A stretch of 64,000 nt of DNA from Silurus meridionalis (GCF_014805685.1 NC_060896.1:6254889-6318888), one strand, 5' to 3'; shown: positions 24,031 through 36,407, counted from the first letter of the stretch. Notes: generated by a model from the sequence alone, not told the origin. A program made the numbers and translations.

Positions 24031-25146
24031 TTACATATAGGTGACAATGGACTGGTTTTTAACTTCCTGAACCCTGTCACTGTCAGTGGGAGGATTGAAA
24101 TGATGAAAGCCAGTTGGGGATTCAGCAAAGTAACTGGCAAATGGTGGTGTGTCTACAGGAGCCACTCTAGCAAAGTTGGAGAAATCAACATGATATTTTC
24201 CCTCTTTGCTGCGTGAGACAATAGGAAGGAACTTGTAGCCCCACATGATCTCTTTAGGAAGGTAGGAAGTTCTGACCTGGCAGGAGGAGCTAGTGGCATC
24301 ATCAGTGCCATCAAGAAACACCACTAACTCAAACTCCTGCTGGTGAAGAGTATCTACTGTCATTTGACAAAAAGGACTTGATTCATCAATGATATGGTAC
24401 AGGGTCAAAGGGCAGACAAAGAAAAGGTTGTCCTTTCCAGCATCTACAATGAAATCTATCTTGGTCTGGTCCATTATTATGGTCTCGCCATCAGGTGTGA
24501 TTGTTGTTTTAAGAAGTTTACCATAGATCTGACTTCCAATTATCAAGGACTTGCGCATGTTGGCCACTCGTATCTGCAAACAGAGACTGCCTTTGTTAGA
24601 GGAGATAACAGCAACATTGGTAAAGCTGATGGTTCTGGCTCTTTTCTTTGGCCGGGCAACTTTAGTCATAATCACCCCACACCAGAAACAGATTATAACC
24701 GTCCCAAAGACAGCTTGAATAGTGAAAATTGTCAGGGTACTACGACAAAATGGTGTGAGTTGTCGGTAACCATAACCAATCGACATCTGAGTCTCTATAG
24801 ACTGGAGGAAAGCACCAGTCATATCAAAAAGATTCATTACACAAGGTTTATGGCTAACAGAGGGGTTTTGCCAGTATAGGTCACCATTAGCGAAAGCAGC
24901 CCAATACCAGAATAGTCCGAAGAAGAACCAAGCGAACACAAAGGAGGCACCAAAGAGAAAGATGACAAAACGCCAGCGCATTTCCATCAAGGTGGTCCAG
25001 AAGTCTAGAAAGTAGATAAAAAATTGGCTGTGCTTCACACTGCCATATGCAATGTGGCAGTGGCCATCTTTGGTTACCAAACGATTTCTTTGAATACGGC
25101 GATTAGCCAAGTATTGTCTCAGCAACTGTGGCAAGGTACGCGTCAT
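24031..25146 (-). CDS. kcnj1-like: Kir-4: KCNJ1-like inward-rectifier K+ channel subunit
   Basis: 371 residues from the Met of MTRTLPQLL. An in-frame Met 11 codons upstream lies on the intron side of a good acceptor (GTTAACAG near 25169), so it was not chosen. Canonical Kir layout: [14 protein letters not shown]1, Cys pair (KPCVMN, TPFC), pore-helix Glu (SIETQ), filter MSIGYGYR (GYG at 24769-24777), M2, RPKKRARTI at the PIP2 site, and cytoplasmic domain with [10 protein letters not shown] and RTSYLPKEIMWGY. The M2 rectification site is Ile instead of Asn, and the Kir1.1 Lys80 position is Val. With Kir-1 it forms the pair whose filter is least changed and most likely to conduct K+. C-terminus ends in VTYM without an obvious PDZ ligand. 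Confidence 0.93.
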   Translation of the reverse strand: MTRTLPQLLRQYLANRRIQRNRLVTKDGHCHIAYGSVKHSQFFIYFLDFWTTLMEMRWRFVIFLFGASFVFAWFFFGLFWYWAAFANGDLYWQNPSVSHKPCVMNLFDMTGAFLQSIETQMSIGYGYRQLTPFCRSTLTIFTIQAVFGTVIICFWCGVIMTKVARPKKRARTISFTNVAVISSNKGSLCLQIRVANMRKSLIIGSQIYGKLLKTTITPDGETIIMDQTKIDFIVDAGKDNLFFVCPLTLYHIIDESSPFCQMTVDTLHQQEFELVVFLDGTDDATSSSCQVRTSYLPKEIMWGYKFLPIVSRSKEGKYHVDFSNFARVAPVDTPPFASYFAESPTGFHHFNPPTDSDRVQEVKNQSIVTYM

Positions 25147-25179
25147 TTTCGCCGTAGCCTCAAATAAACCTGTTAACAA

Positions 25180-26139
25180 AACATAAAAACACTTTAGATT
25201 CCTTTAACTATTAATACATTTTATAAACTCCTTAGTACTTATTACTTTGTTTGATCAAATTATTTGAAATTTACAAATTATGTTACTTTACCAATAGAAA
25301 TAAATAATATAATTAGTAAATTAGTATAATTATAAATGGTCATTATTGATTGCAATGCTGTCACCATGCACATAAAAGCTAGTTGTTGTCTTTAGTATGG
25401 ACGAACTTTAGAAAATAAATGCCATGAAAAACATTTCTGTTTTATTTTAAATGAACTATGGCAATATTCTCAAACTAATGAAACATTGGGCAGTGATAAT
25501 TGGATTTCCAAAATTTTCTTTTTATTTATTATTTATTTAACACTATGTCATCATGTCTTATAAGTAGCCGAGCACAGAAAAGTACTAAAGAACAACAATT
25601 ACAGTTACTATTTTCATACTTGTTCTTTATATAAATACATTGCAAAAACAATACATCAAAAAAACAAGTGAATGTAATGAATAAAAAAACTAATAAAGAG
25701 TGAATAATTGTCAAGACTTCAGATAATGTCTTTTACAACTATGATTTGTCAAATATCATCTGAACACTGAATAAACATAATTATGTATTGTGAAAAGGAA
25801 AATATAACAGTTAGTTTTCTATGCTACTTAACTCAGATTTTCTGGAGTTTGCCAGTGTGCTGCAAGTTTACATGGAGAACCAGAAATTAATATATTTACT
25901 CATTATAAGTAATGACTTGACTATAAGGAATACATGTTCCCTTTACACATGGAAAAGGAGTGTTTGTTTTCCTTTTGAAAGTTAAGGCAAATAATGATGC
26001 TCTTAATAGAAAATATTCTGTAGGTTATAGAACTAAGCATTTGAAAGTTTTTTTTTTGTTTTTTTTTGTTTTTTTTTACAAATTTCTTATTAATAACAAT
26101 GAGTTGTGCTCGAGAACAAACACAAGAGTGTTAAAGATC
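25180..26139. other. Intergenic, no gene seen
   Basis: Upstream flank of Kir-4 on the - strand. Its non-coding first exon is presumably here but could not be placed. AT-rich with several long T runs near 26050. Confidence 0.4.
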
Positions 26140-26240
26140 TTGACTCACTGTGTATTGTGTAAATCCATGTGTAATTTTCATTTAGTGGAAAACAATAGAA
26201 TCTTGTGTACAGGTAAACAAATATGACGGTGAGGACACAA
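26140..26240 (+). promoter_or_regulatory. Orphan Kir promoter-like module at 26.2 kb
   Basis: GTATTGTGTAAATCCATGTG, then TTTAGTGGAA, then TCTTGTGTACAGGTAAACAA. It matches the Kir-2 module (TATTGTGTAAATATA, CTTAGTGGAA, TTTTGTGTGCAGGTAAATAA) piece by piece. It carries an exact forkhead-type GTAAACA. No + strand Kir gene begins within 5 kb, and Kir-5 has its own module. Confidence 0.5.
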
Positions 26241-26298
26241 AACAGATCAAGAGATTGAAAAAATGGTGTAAGATACATTAAAAATGATAAAGATGTGT

Positions 26299-26301
<3 letters not shown>

Positions 26302-26393
<92 letters not shown>
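26302..26393. repeat. Compound (GATA)n-(GA)n microsatellite
   Basis: GATA repeat of about 45 bases running directly into a GA repeat of about 45 bases. Confidence 0.97.
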
Positions 26394-26396
<3 letters not shown>

Positions 26397-27224
26397 ATTC
26401 CACAAGTTTTGCAATACACATACCTGTTTACCAAACTTTTGGATCTTCTCACGGAAACTTGTTTACAGCACGTAGGTCCCAGACTTTACACGCCTTTTTC
26501 ACTGTGATTTCTTTACAACTCTGAGCTCCAAATGAGGCCAGTAGCTTATTTTTGCGCCAGTGCATGCTTTAAGGGATATCAGTTTCAGAAAATCACGCTG
26601 ACCAATCATGTCTGTCTTTTAAATGAATTTAGTTTTTTAATCGAATGTATTGTTGTATTAATAGTAAGATAATATCAGAAAGTGTGACTATTTTTTTCCT
26701 TGTATATAACAAGATTTATATTCAAGATATACAATTGAATAAATTAATAAGTAATTAATTACAAAGACAAAACTGTATTAATTATATTTATTTGAAGTAA
26801 CAGCTTCTGACTCTGGAACCATTTAAGCATATCTGATTTATCTTGCCTATAGAGAGTTTTGAGCTTTGGAACAGTTTTGCTGAATTCAACAGTTTCTTCT
26901 TTCAGATGAGGGGGTACATGATTAAAGAGATTATGTAGTGAGAAGCAAATAAGGTTCTTTATGGGGAAAGATTATTTTTCATCAACACCTATTAGGAAAG
27001 GTACGATTCACAGATTGACATCTGTGCGTCAGTATAAAAGTTAATGATGAGAAGCATCGATGTTTTAAAGTGTGCATTGCATAGAAGGTGCCATTTGTAT
27101 CACAATACATTGATTTTTTTTTACATATTTGCATTGGTAAAAAATTATTATTAGTAGAATCACTATGCTTTTATTGTTTAGAAAGTGATCAATAATTTGT
27201 GACCAATATTTAAAAAAAAACTTT

Positions 27225-27395
27225 CTTTCGGCTTCTCCCGTTAGGGGTCGCCACTGCGGATTCTCCGCATGTTTGATTTGGCACATGTTTTTACGCTGGA
27301 TGCCCTTCCTAACGCAACCCTCCCCAATTTATCCGGGCTTGGGACCGGCACTGAGAGTGGCTGGGGTTGGTGCCCTGACCGGGGATATATGATGT
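27225..27395 (+). mobile_element. SINE-like repeat fragment
   Basis: Contains TCGGCTTCTCCCGTTAGGGG, TGGATGCCCTTCCTAACGCA, TTATCCGGGCTTGGGACCGG and ends near CCTGACCGGGGAT. This is GC-richer than its surroundings and resembles a dispersed fish repeat often ending in a tRNA-like segment. Family assignment is from memory. Confidence 0.6.
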
Positions 27396-27574
27396 GAATA
27401 TGACTTATCACAAGACTATGGAGTCCGAGGTGTGTCCTTCCTGTTCAAAAGCAGATGAATTATTGATGCTATTGCGTCCTCTTACGGGTCCTCTTTAGGA
27501 CCTGTGCATTGTGGGATGAAGCAGTAGCTAAGGCACATTGCTTACACTAATTAGCACAAAATGTCAGACAAGTA

Positions 27575-28332
27575 CAGTGGAACCTCGGGTTACGAATTTA
27601 ATTCGTTCCGGTACTTTATTCATAACCTGAAAAGTTCGAATCCTGATACAAAATTCCCCATAATAATGAACAGAAACTTCGGTAATTCGTTCTAGACAAC
27701 CAAAAATATTACTTAAATAAAAATAAAGCCAATATTCACTAATATTATTTACTTTTAACATGTTATATTAAAATCATACCACATAAAAACATACAAAAGA
27801 GGAAAAGATCTTTACCGGGTACTTTCCCTTTGAGAAGACTCGCTGCAGGAGACGACGTCAGAGAAGGGGAGGAGGGAGAGTTATTGTTTGAAGGAGAATC
27901 TTATTATATTATATTATTTATATATTATTATATATTATATTATAGAATATTAAAGACAGTGTTATTAACACGAACGCTGAGACAATTGTTGCATTAGAGG
28001 GAAAATGAGAGCTGTTTCTTTAAGGCTACTATCAGTTGGTATTGAAGTCCAGAGTGAAATTCATTATGGGTATTGTACTTCGGAAAAAGGAAAAGCCGGG
28101 AAAAGTTCAAGCGGATAAGTAACACGATGCTCTCGCTAGGGACACAGGACGCTAACTGATGTGACGAGCTGCGTGGATAGAGCAAAAACAACCAACTTGC
28201 CTGCGATTTTTTGGTGAGCGACGTTCGTATCCCGATATTTTGTTCGTAACCAGGGGCAAAAATTTTGATGAACTGCGATTCGTAACCTGAATTATACGTA
28301 TGCCGGGGCGTTCGTAACCCGAGGTTCCACTG
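27575..28332. mobile_element. Non-autonomous TA-flanked DNA transposon (pogo/Tigger-like)
   Basis: 758-base element with terminal inverted repeats: the left end CAGTGGAACCTCGGGTTACG is repeated in inverse at the right end. TA lies on both outer borders, consistent with Tc1/mariner-superfamily insertion. TTACGAA-type submotifs recur inside both ends. No transposase frame. The terminal sequence is of the type seen in pogo/Tigger MITEs. Confidence 0.8.
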
Positions 28333-28334
28333 TA

Positions 28335-30319
28335 CTCTCTATTCCTCCCGGATATGTGTAGCATTACCAGTGCTTGGGTCTGACTTTTACCATAGCTGAT
28401 CATACTGAGGCAAGTGATGTTGATAATTTAATGTAAGAACATGAATCATATTGTAAACGTATAATTCTGCACAGTTTGGCAGTACAGTTGTGTTCCATAA
28501 CTAGATCATAAATACAGAAGTAATCTGGATGTCTTTTGAATAAAATTAGGAAAATTAGATAGAGATTTTTCAAATATAGTTTTGCTTTTTTTTCATTTGG
28601 GGGATCCAGACCAAAGAGATATATATACTCATTCCAGGAATATTGAACTCCTGAATTGACCATGTGAAGGTTTTTTTTTTACAGGCCACAAAACTGTTAT
28701 CCCAGCATGCTATTGTGTTTGTTTGTGTTCTCCATTTTCACAGGAATTTTTTACCGCTGCCAGTTTTCCTCGTTATTAAGGCCAGCTCTGTGGCTAACCA
28801 CCATGCCTGTGTATTTTTCCTGTAAGTTTGTTGGCAATAAAAAACAAGAACATTGTTTTCAACTATTCCTCCTTGTCTTTCTCAATACTTCCTTACTGAT
28901 ACTACAATATTACACAATAATATAAATTCATTATTTTTTAGTGTCAAGCTTCCAGTGCAAAAGTTCATAGTATTATCTTTCTGTACAGTGTGCAAGGCAT
29001 CTGTGTTAAGTTCCCTTGAGTTTTGAGTTTTTACATCATCCGACTCCATCAATGCTCATCAGCTTTCTCATCTTACACGTAAATCACAATGCACCTAAAA
29101 CTCTCTCTAATGCAGGCATTTAAGGTTAAGCAGAAAAGTGAAGATGCACACTAGCAAAAAAAGGGTTTTTCGGTTTTATTGGATTATTTAATCTTTATTA
29201 TCAGATAATAATATCTGTTGTAAATTGATGTTTGAAATTGTTGTGAATAAGTATCTCCTTATTCAAGCAGATAGGAGCATTGTCTGTGATTGAAAATAGC
29301 CACTCAGTGTTTGCCAATATTGTGGCCAAGTGGTTGATTTTGATAGAAAGATTTTAATAGACATGACATAATTCTGTGGGTATTTTTTGTCAGACAAGCA
29401 AATATGACCAATTGCATGTTTTCATGAACTATTTTTCAAGTGAATATTCCAAAACCAAAAAACATGATTCAGTCAAATGATATGCAGGGTAAGCAAACAA
29501 AGACAATACATGAAGAGGATAACATATTTGCTACATTATCATTACTTTGAAAATACGCCCCACCCTAAAGTGTACAAAAACTAAGCATAAAATGGCAACT
29601 TTAATTTTCTAAATATCTTGTGAATGTTAGAGAACCATTGCAATAAAAATAATCTCTGTATAAATCCACATTTTATCAGAAAATTAATATATTCTCTCTG
29701 CACAAAGAAACACGGTTCTCTGGGAATTGCGTGTACTTTGCTGGGAAAATCCACCCACTTTTTTTGCTATAAAAAAAATAAAAAAATCGCCTGAACAGTG
29801 AATCATTATACATTCAGGCTATTCTCATTACGCTGCTATAAATCCATCATACCTATAGTGGAAAAACAACTCATTTTCTGTACAGAGTAATACTATACAT
29901 AGGCATCAGGTGCACCTCACAATTGTGTATGTATTGTGTATGTATGCAATTACAAACTGTAGCCCTGTGTTTACTATAGAGATTTTCTACTCCCGCCTGC
30001 CCTGTCTGTATGTGAAAAGAGAACGTACCTAAATTACCTGATATTATTTGACTAGTGGAACTTTCTCAGCATATCAAAGCCACAAAGCATCATTCTGTGT
30101 GTGCGTGATTCGAGTGTATTTAATTTACCGTCAGTTATTGTATAAAAAGTCAGCACCTACCTATTTGCTTAAAAACTACCATTAGGAAAATGCGTGAAGA
30201 CAGTACATACTTAATGTTAGATTCAATCAAGTCCATTCAAGTCTGATTTTGTTCCGTTCATATGTAATTTCCAGCTCAATAGGCTTTTGTGTTGTAATGT
30301 CTCAGTTATTTGTTCTTTT
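28335..30319. other. Intergenic, no gene seen
   Basis: About 2 kb of AT-rich DNA upstream of the Kir-5 promoter module with no recognisable gene. Short stretches (for example CTATAGTGGAAAAACAACTC with TTTTCTGTACAGAGTAAT near 29857-29889) faintly resemble the Kir promoter modules and may be an older, more decayed copy. Confidence 0.35.
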
Positions 30320-30823
30320 ACATGCCAGCAACAACATCATTACAACATAGACTGATGACGTAGATCACTGTTTTGTTTGAATTATTTGCAGTTTAGCATG
30401 AGAACACTCCAGATAATTTCTGGGTCGATTCACAGAAGGAGTTGGCATGCCCTGACCAACAAAACACAGCCAAGTGTTGCTTACTCCATACTAAACAATG
30501 TCCTGAAGTGTGTTGTGTAAATCCACCCTGCTGTCTTGTCTTAAAAAACTACAAACAAACTGATTTTGTGTACAGATAAATATTATATGCACCAAGTCCA
30601 GCCTTAGGACAGTAGGAGGGGACAATAGGAAACCCGAGAGTTGAGGAATATGAAGTCGGTGACAGATTTGAAAGTTGTCTGAATTAGTGGGGAAAAGGGA
30701 CCGGTGAGATTATGTTATTAATGTTATTAATGTTACAATGAACCTCACAATTAATTCTTAACAGAATTTTCACATACTTGTGCCTTCGAAAGGATTTGAA
30801 GGCAGAAGGCGGAAAAGTAGCAG
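30320..30823 (+). promoter_or_regulatory. Kir-5 promoter and non-coding exon 1 (predicted)
   Basis: Best-preserved module of the array: a CRE-like TGATGACGTAG at about 30352, GTTGTGTAAATCCACCCTG near 30512, TTTTGTGTACAGATAAATAT with TATA-like sequence near 30563-30585, and CCAAGTCCAGCCTTA at about 30594. A donor AGTAGCAG|GTAAGT ends the presumed exon at 30823. The intron would join to the acceptor TTATCTCCAG at 31357, just before the Kir-5 ATG. Confidence 0.55.
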
Positions 30824-31377
30824 GTAAGTTCAGCTCAATACATTCTCTTTGCAAAGCTTCATTTCTTATTACAATTGCTGTAAAGAATTGTTCTTCATTT
30901 TGTCTTGCTAGCTTGATTCCAGAGATCCCAGGTGTGTTTAGTGTATAAATGTAATTATGTAATGTAATGAATAAGATCAGTAAATGCACTAAATATACTT
31001 TACAATCAGAAAATTTCACCAGTTATTTAAATTTCACTATTTACTGCTATACTAGCTGAAAAAAATTAGCTCTCTATAAGAAGGAAAGTGAGTTCCTAGG
31101 TACATTTTGTAATGTAAATGTTGTAACACTTTTCAAAATTATAGAGTTTTTTGTATCCAATTTAAGATGTTATATAGTGTTTGATTTACATTAGTTGTTA
31201 ATGGTACAACTGCTGATACTTCTCAGATGAGAAAATAATTAAACTATCATTTTTTTTTATGTTTATTTGTACAATAACATGATTTAAATGATAGTTAACT
31301 TTCAAAAATGCTATATATTATATCATATATCATGATCTTTCTGTACTTTATCTCCAGTATATTCATCTGCTTTGAAA

Positions 31378-32496
31378 ATGACACGCTCCCTGACACAGTT
31401 GGTCAGAGACTACTTGGAGGAGCGCAGGATTCACCGCAACCGCCTAGTGACCAAAGATGGTCACTGCAATATCGAATATGGTCACGTGAGATACAGCAAT
31501 CGCTTTGCCTACATGTTAGACTTATGGACCACCGTCTTGGAGCTTCGCTGGAGTTGGGTCATGTTTATATTTACAGCTTCTTTTCTTCTCAGCTGGTTTA
31601 TCTTTTCACTTACTTGGTATTGGGTTGCCTACAGTAACGGTGATTTGTGGTGGCAGTACCCTCCAAATGACCATACTCCCTGTGTAATTAATGTCTACGG
31701 TTTGACCACTGCATTCCTTTATTCCCTAACAACACAGATGACTATTGGCTACAGTATCCGAGTGATCACTCCATTGTGCCCAGATGCTATCGTCCTTCTC
31801 GTTATACAGACTATAATTGGTACGATCATTAGAAGCTTCTGGGGCGCAATCATCATTTCCAAATTTTCCTTGCCTAAGAAAAGAGCAAAAACGATAAGTT
31901 TCAGCGAGACGGCTGTTATCTCTCCCAAAAATGGAGCCCTCTGTTTGCAGCTCAGAGTAGCCAATCTTCGCAAAACATTGATGGTTGGAAGTCACATCTA
32001 TGGCAAACTGCTTAGAACAACTGTCACACCTGAAGGGGAAACTATCATCATGGACCAGATCAAGGTTGATTTCCTAGTAGATGCGGGCAAAGATCATTTG
32101 TTCTTTGCATGCCCTTTGACCCTGTATCATGTTATTGACAGGACAAGCCCATTCTATGAGATGGCAGAGGATACCCTGCAACAGCACGAATTTGAGCTTG
32201 TAGTGTTTCTCGATGCCACAGATGAGTCTACAAACTTCTTTTGCCAGGTTAGAACATCCTACATTCCTCGAGAGATTATGTGGGGTTATGATTTTTTCCC
32301 CATCATAAGCCGTAGCAAGGACGGGACATACTGTGTAGACTTTTCTGAGTTTGCTAGAGTGGTGCCTGTATTAACACCACATTGTGCTAATTGCTTTAGC
32401 AATGCGACAGCCCATAATTATAACTCCAGATACAGCAATGATGAGCAGGGATTGGATGTTAGACAATCATCTTTAAATTTCCGAAAACATTCCTAA
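31378..32496 (+). CDS. kcnj1-like: Kir-5: KCNJ1-like channel with GYS filter
   Basis: 372 residues from ATG 31378 ([13 protein letters not shown]), placed just after an acceptor. Full Kir layout with Cys pair (TPCVIN, LCPD), PIP2 segment LPKKRAKTI, and cytoplasmic domain with [10 protein letters not shown] and [13 protein letters not shown]. The pore is unusual. The filter reads TIGYSIR (residues 122-128): the second GYG glycine is Ser (AGT, bases 31753-31755). The pore-helix Glu that pairs with the filter Arg is Thr (SLTTQ). The M2 rectification site is Arg (codon 31831-31833, residue 152), placing a positive charge in the cavity. All are expected to disturb K+ selectivity or permeation. The frame is otherwise intact with no sign of decay, suggesting selection for a changed role. 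Confidence 0.92.
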   Translation: MTRSLTQLVRDYLEERRIHRNRLVTKDGHCNIEYGHVRYSNRFAYMLDLWTTVLELRWSWVMFIFTASFLLSWFIFSLTWYWVAYSNGDLWWQYPPNDHTPCVINVYGLTTAFLYSLTTQMTIGYSIRVITPLCPDAIVLLVIQTIIGTIIRSFWGAIIISKFSLPKKRAKTISFSETAVISPKNGALCLQLRVANLRKTLMVGSHIYGKLLRTTVTPEGETIIMDQIKVDFLVDAGKDHLFFACPLTLYHVIDRTSPFYEMAEDTLQQHEFELVVFLDATDESTNFFCQVRTSYIPREIMWGYDFFPIISRSKDGTYCVDFSEFARVVPVLTPHCANCFSNATAHNYNSRYSNDEQGLDVRQSSLNFRKHS

Positions 32497-32641
32497 ATAC
32501 TGTAAATCATAATCCTCTGAAATGTGAATGAACTGAGCAGAAATTGTTTGAGTTCATTCACTTGGTCCAAAATACTAAAAATTTCAATAATATTCAATGT
32601 ATCTGCATAGTCAATTGTGTAAAATAAAATATATGAATGTT

Positions 32642-32680
<39 letters not shown>

Positions 32681-34349
32681 TATGGAGAGTAGATGTAAGA
32701 GATAGATGTCTTCTTTTTGTGAGATTGTTCTTGAGACAAAACTGATCTGCACCTAGTTATCTCTATATCAATTTATATTTATGATTATACAAGCTAACAA
32801 GTGACAGTTCAATAAAATATAATTCATTAAATGCATCATCGCTTGATCAAATGTAGTACATCCTAATAATGTTTTGTTAAATATTCCAAAAAGGTGAAAG
32901 TTTTAGATTCAATTTGACATTTTTAATGCTGTGTAGCTATTAATGCTATTTGACCTTATTTGCATGTTGTCAGTAAAATGGTTCTCTAAATGAAAAACAA
33001 GTTTTATTTAATCTTATTGTTCAGTAAAAAAAGATTTCTGTTATTTTTTGTTGTACATGCTGTGCATTCCTACAATTAATTAAAGCATGTTAAGATTTGG
33101 GCACCTCTTTTGGAAGCTTTGGTTGTGTAATACAGTGATAATTTGATTATGATTTGTCAATAAAAGATTATTTTGCCAAATTCTTGTTCTTTTCTATGAG
33201 TATTATATATAAATTATTTGTGGATTATAATGCAAAACTGTTGTGTTATGCTGAAATCAAGACCAATAGCAAGTTGAGTAACAAATAAAAGACAGAATCA
33301 AATGATATTAATATTAATACATATATTAATAGGAGGGTAACATTTAACAATAACCAGATGAAGCAGCATAATGCAAATTATACATATTAAATTTATTTTA
33401 TTCATTTTTTCATATAAAGCAAATTTATTTTAGTTTGAATTTACGTTAGTTAATTAGATTCATGTAGTTAAAACCATCCCATCATATGTTCATTATTAGT
33501 ACATGCTTTAACTGATCATTAGAAAGTATCTACACTAGATATTATTAGGAGAATATTACTAAAATAAAAGAAAACATTCTTCTTTGTTTCTTATAAACCA
33601 TTGTATGATTGAAATTATGTACTATATAATATGTACCAGACAGCCATTCATAAAAGATTAAAAACAATTCATACACTTATTAAAAGAAAACAATAGCTTT
33701 TTGACATTATTTCCATGTAACTAACCAACCAGGTGATCAAAGCAATGGACAACATAAGTTGACAAAAACAACCTATAGGAAATTAGTGTTGAGAAGAAAC
33801 ATGCAAGCACTCAACCAGTTAATTTACATATTATCTGTTTTGCAACAACTTGTACTACACTAGAGCAGACATTAAAATCTAGTTATTGACAAAATCTTTT
33901 CTAGATTTAAATAAATTTCCTGTGTATACACACTCATACTGGAGTAGGAAGAATAACAAACGCTCTTAGGAAGTCTAATTACCTTTAGAACCATATTTCT
34001 CTTTTTCTTTATTACTTATGTATGTCTTTATTAACATTATTTGTGTTAATATCTTTAATTACATTTGTATTTTTTTTTTTATATAAAATTTGACAGAGAT
34101 TTGGCAAAATTTGGCAATCTGAGAGTAGATTTTTTCATCATTTGGGAATACATGTGAACATTGTAATTATTAGCATTTTATTGATAATATTCTTTCCCCC
34201 TATTACCAAATACGTGCAATTTTTTATTAATTAAATACAATTTTATTAATTGACATTGACATTGAAAAATAATAAAAATAGGTACTCTTCAGATCTTTCA
34301 AAATATATGGCACTGTTTATATATCCGTTTATAACATAAACCCAATTTC
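32497..34349. other. Kir-5 3' flank and intergenic DNA
   Basis: AATAAA-type signals near 32623 probably end the Kir-5 transcript. A TA microsatellite lies at about 32648-32678. The remaining 1.6 kb is AT-rich without recognisable content. Confidence 0.45.
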
Positions 34350-35302
34350 ACATTTATTAATGCTTCTCAGAATCAAAGAGGGCCAGAGCTTCACCATTCT
34401 ATGAAAGACTGTGTCTACAAATTGTGGAACATTGTTATCAGAATAATGTTCCTCAACATAAAATTGCAAAACAATTAAATATCTCATCATTAACAGCAGT
34501 TAATATCATCTAAAGTTTTGAAGAATCTGGTGAAATCTTTTTGCACGAGTGAAAATCAATACTGGACGCCTATGATCTTCAGGCCCTCAGGTGGCACTGC
34601 ATTTAAAACAGCCATGATACTCTAATGGAAACTGTTGTTTGTCATGTCATCCACAAATGCAGTTTATCCACACTGGGTCAAAGCTAATTTAAAATGTACC
34701 AAGGCAAAATGGAAACCTGTTCTGTGGTCAGACGAATTGAAATTTTATAAAAATTTTTAGAAACCATGGGCACCACATCCTCTGGACTAAAGAGGATAAG
34801 GACCATCTGACTTGTTATCAGCGCTTATTTAAAAAAGCTGCATCTCTGATCTTATCTTGAAGCTCCAATAATGCTGAACTGTATATACAGGTTTTAGACC
34901 AACAAATGCTTTCATCCAGAAAACATATTTTTTGTCTTGCATATTTAAGCAAGATAATGCTAATTTCAGGCTGCCTCTAATACAATTAAAAAAAAAAAAA
35001 CAGTTGAGCAGATAAATCCTGAATCAGACGCAAATTGGACAACATTCCTTTCCTAAAACTTCAGCAACTGGTCTCCTCAGTTGCCAGATGCATATGGTCA
35101 TAAGATGTGATGCTACACATTGGTAAACATGGCTCTGTTCCACCTCCTTTTTTCTTAAAATTGTACATATATTCTCAGTTTAAACATTTGATATGTTTTT
35201 TTGTTTATTGTGAATTAAATATGGGTTTATGAGCAAATCATTGCATTCTGTTTTTATTTACATTTTGCACAGTGTCCCAACTTTTTTGGAATTTGGGTTG
35301 TA
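34350..35302 (+). mobile_element. Decayed Tc1-like transposon
   Basis: The right end AGTGTCCCAACTTTTTTGGA followed by GGGTTGTA is the terminal sequence of a Tc1-like family common in fish. To its left, scattered pieces of the transposase sense strand remain (AAAATTGCAAAACAATTAAA, CTGTTCTGTGGTCAGACGAA, CTGGACTAAAGAGGATAAGG), with many indels and no open frame. The left terminal repeat is not clear. Confidence 0.65.
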
Positions 35303-36407
35303 TAACAAATAAGAAATGCTCAGACCACAGCTGTAAACATCATAAATCAAAATTTATTGTAAAGAACAACTAAAACATACAGTATTATAAGATGCTTTGA
35401 ACACAATGCTCACAATGCACAATGCAGTGTTGAAAATATATTTCAGCATTTATATATTTTCAACACTGGATTATTAATTTTTGTAAAATAAAGCTGCCAC
35501 ATTATTTGGAGTAAACTGCTGTTTCATCCAGGATATATTCCATTACCACGATTTGGCAATTCTTGATGATTAATTACTTTTTCATATGAAGTTTTTGGTG
35601 AAGCAAGCAATTTATATCAGGAGAAATTAATCATCGTGTTAGTGGCTAACATGTGGAGTTATCAGCATGGCATTTACATTATCGTTATGTTTTTAACAAA
35701 AATTTCCCTTTAAGGCTATTACAAACTATTGACAGCAGTACCAGAAAGATTAGAAATGTTAGTCCTTCCAGTCAATGTAGCACCTAGCCATCACAATATC
35801 TAATATCTAACAAGGTGAAAGAATTTGAATTCTCCTCCATGCGGAAAATTTTACAATTTTTAAGACATTTTTCAAGAACTCAACAGCAGGGCATTTATAT
35901 TTGGGTATATTTGTGGTCATTATGCTATAAGTTCTATATATCCAAGCTTTAACTTCCTGGCAGAGGCAACCATGTTTTGTGTTGAATTTTCTTTTCTTTT
36001 ATTTTACATATAATAAAGCAACACAAAGAAACTTTATTCCAAGAAAATTGTTCAATGCATTATTTGTTTTGACATACTGATCGCAATATACAAATATCTG
36101 TGGAAATGGTTTATTCACTTTATATTTGTTTATAATGCAACAGGACGTGAAACATATCACACTGTAAACAGTGATCCTAGAAATATGCACTGTATACCTT
36201 TTTTAATAAGCACCAAACAAATTAAAGCTATTAATAGAAGCTATTGCTGATCTGTCTTTCATTATACTTATATGATATTTTATATATAATACATTATATG
36301 ATACATATAATACATTATATTTCACTTTAAATTAAAGTGAAAATTTGCTCATATCACTTTAATAGCTAAAGTGTCTCCCATGTTAATGTCAAACATAAAT
36401 TGGTCAT
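35303..36407. other. Intergenic, no gene seen
   Basis: AT-rich DNA between the decayed transposon and the 3' end of Kir-6; nothing recognisable. Confidence 0.45.

Noticed and set aside
26090..26452. 120-residue frame rich in Ser-Leu and Ile-Tyr
   Set aside because: It lies over the GATA/GA microsatellite, so the composition is purely repeat-driven.
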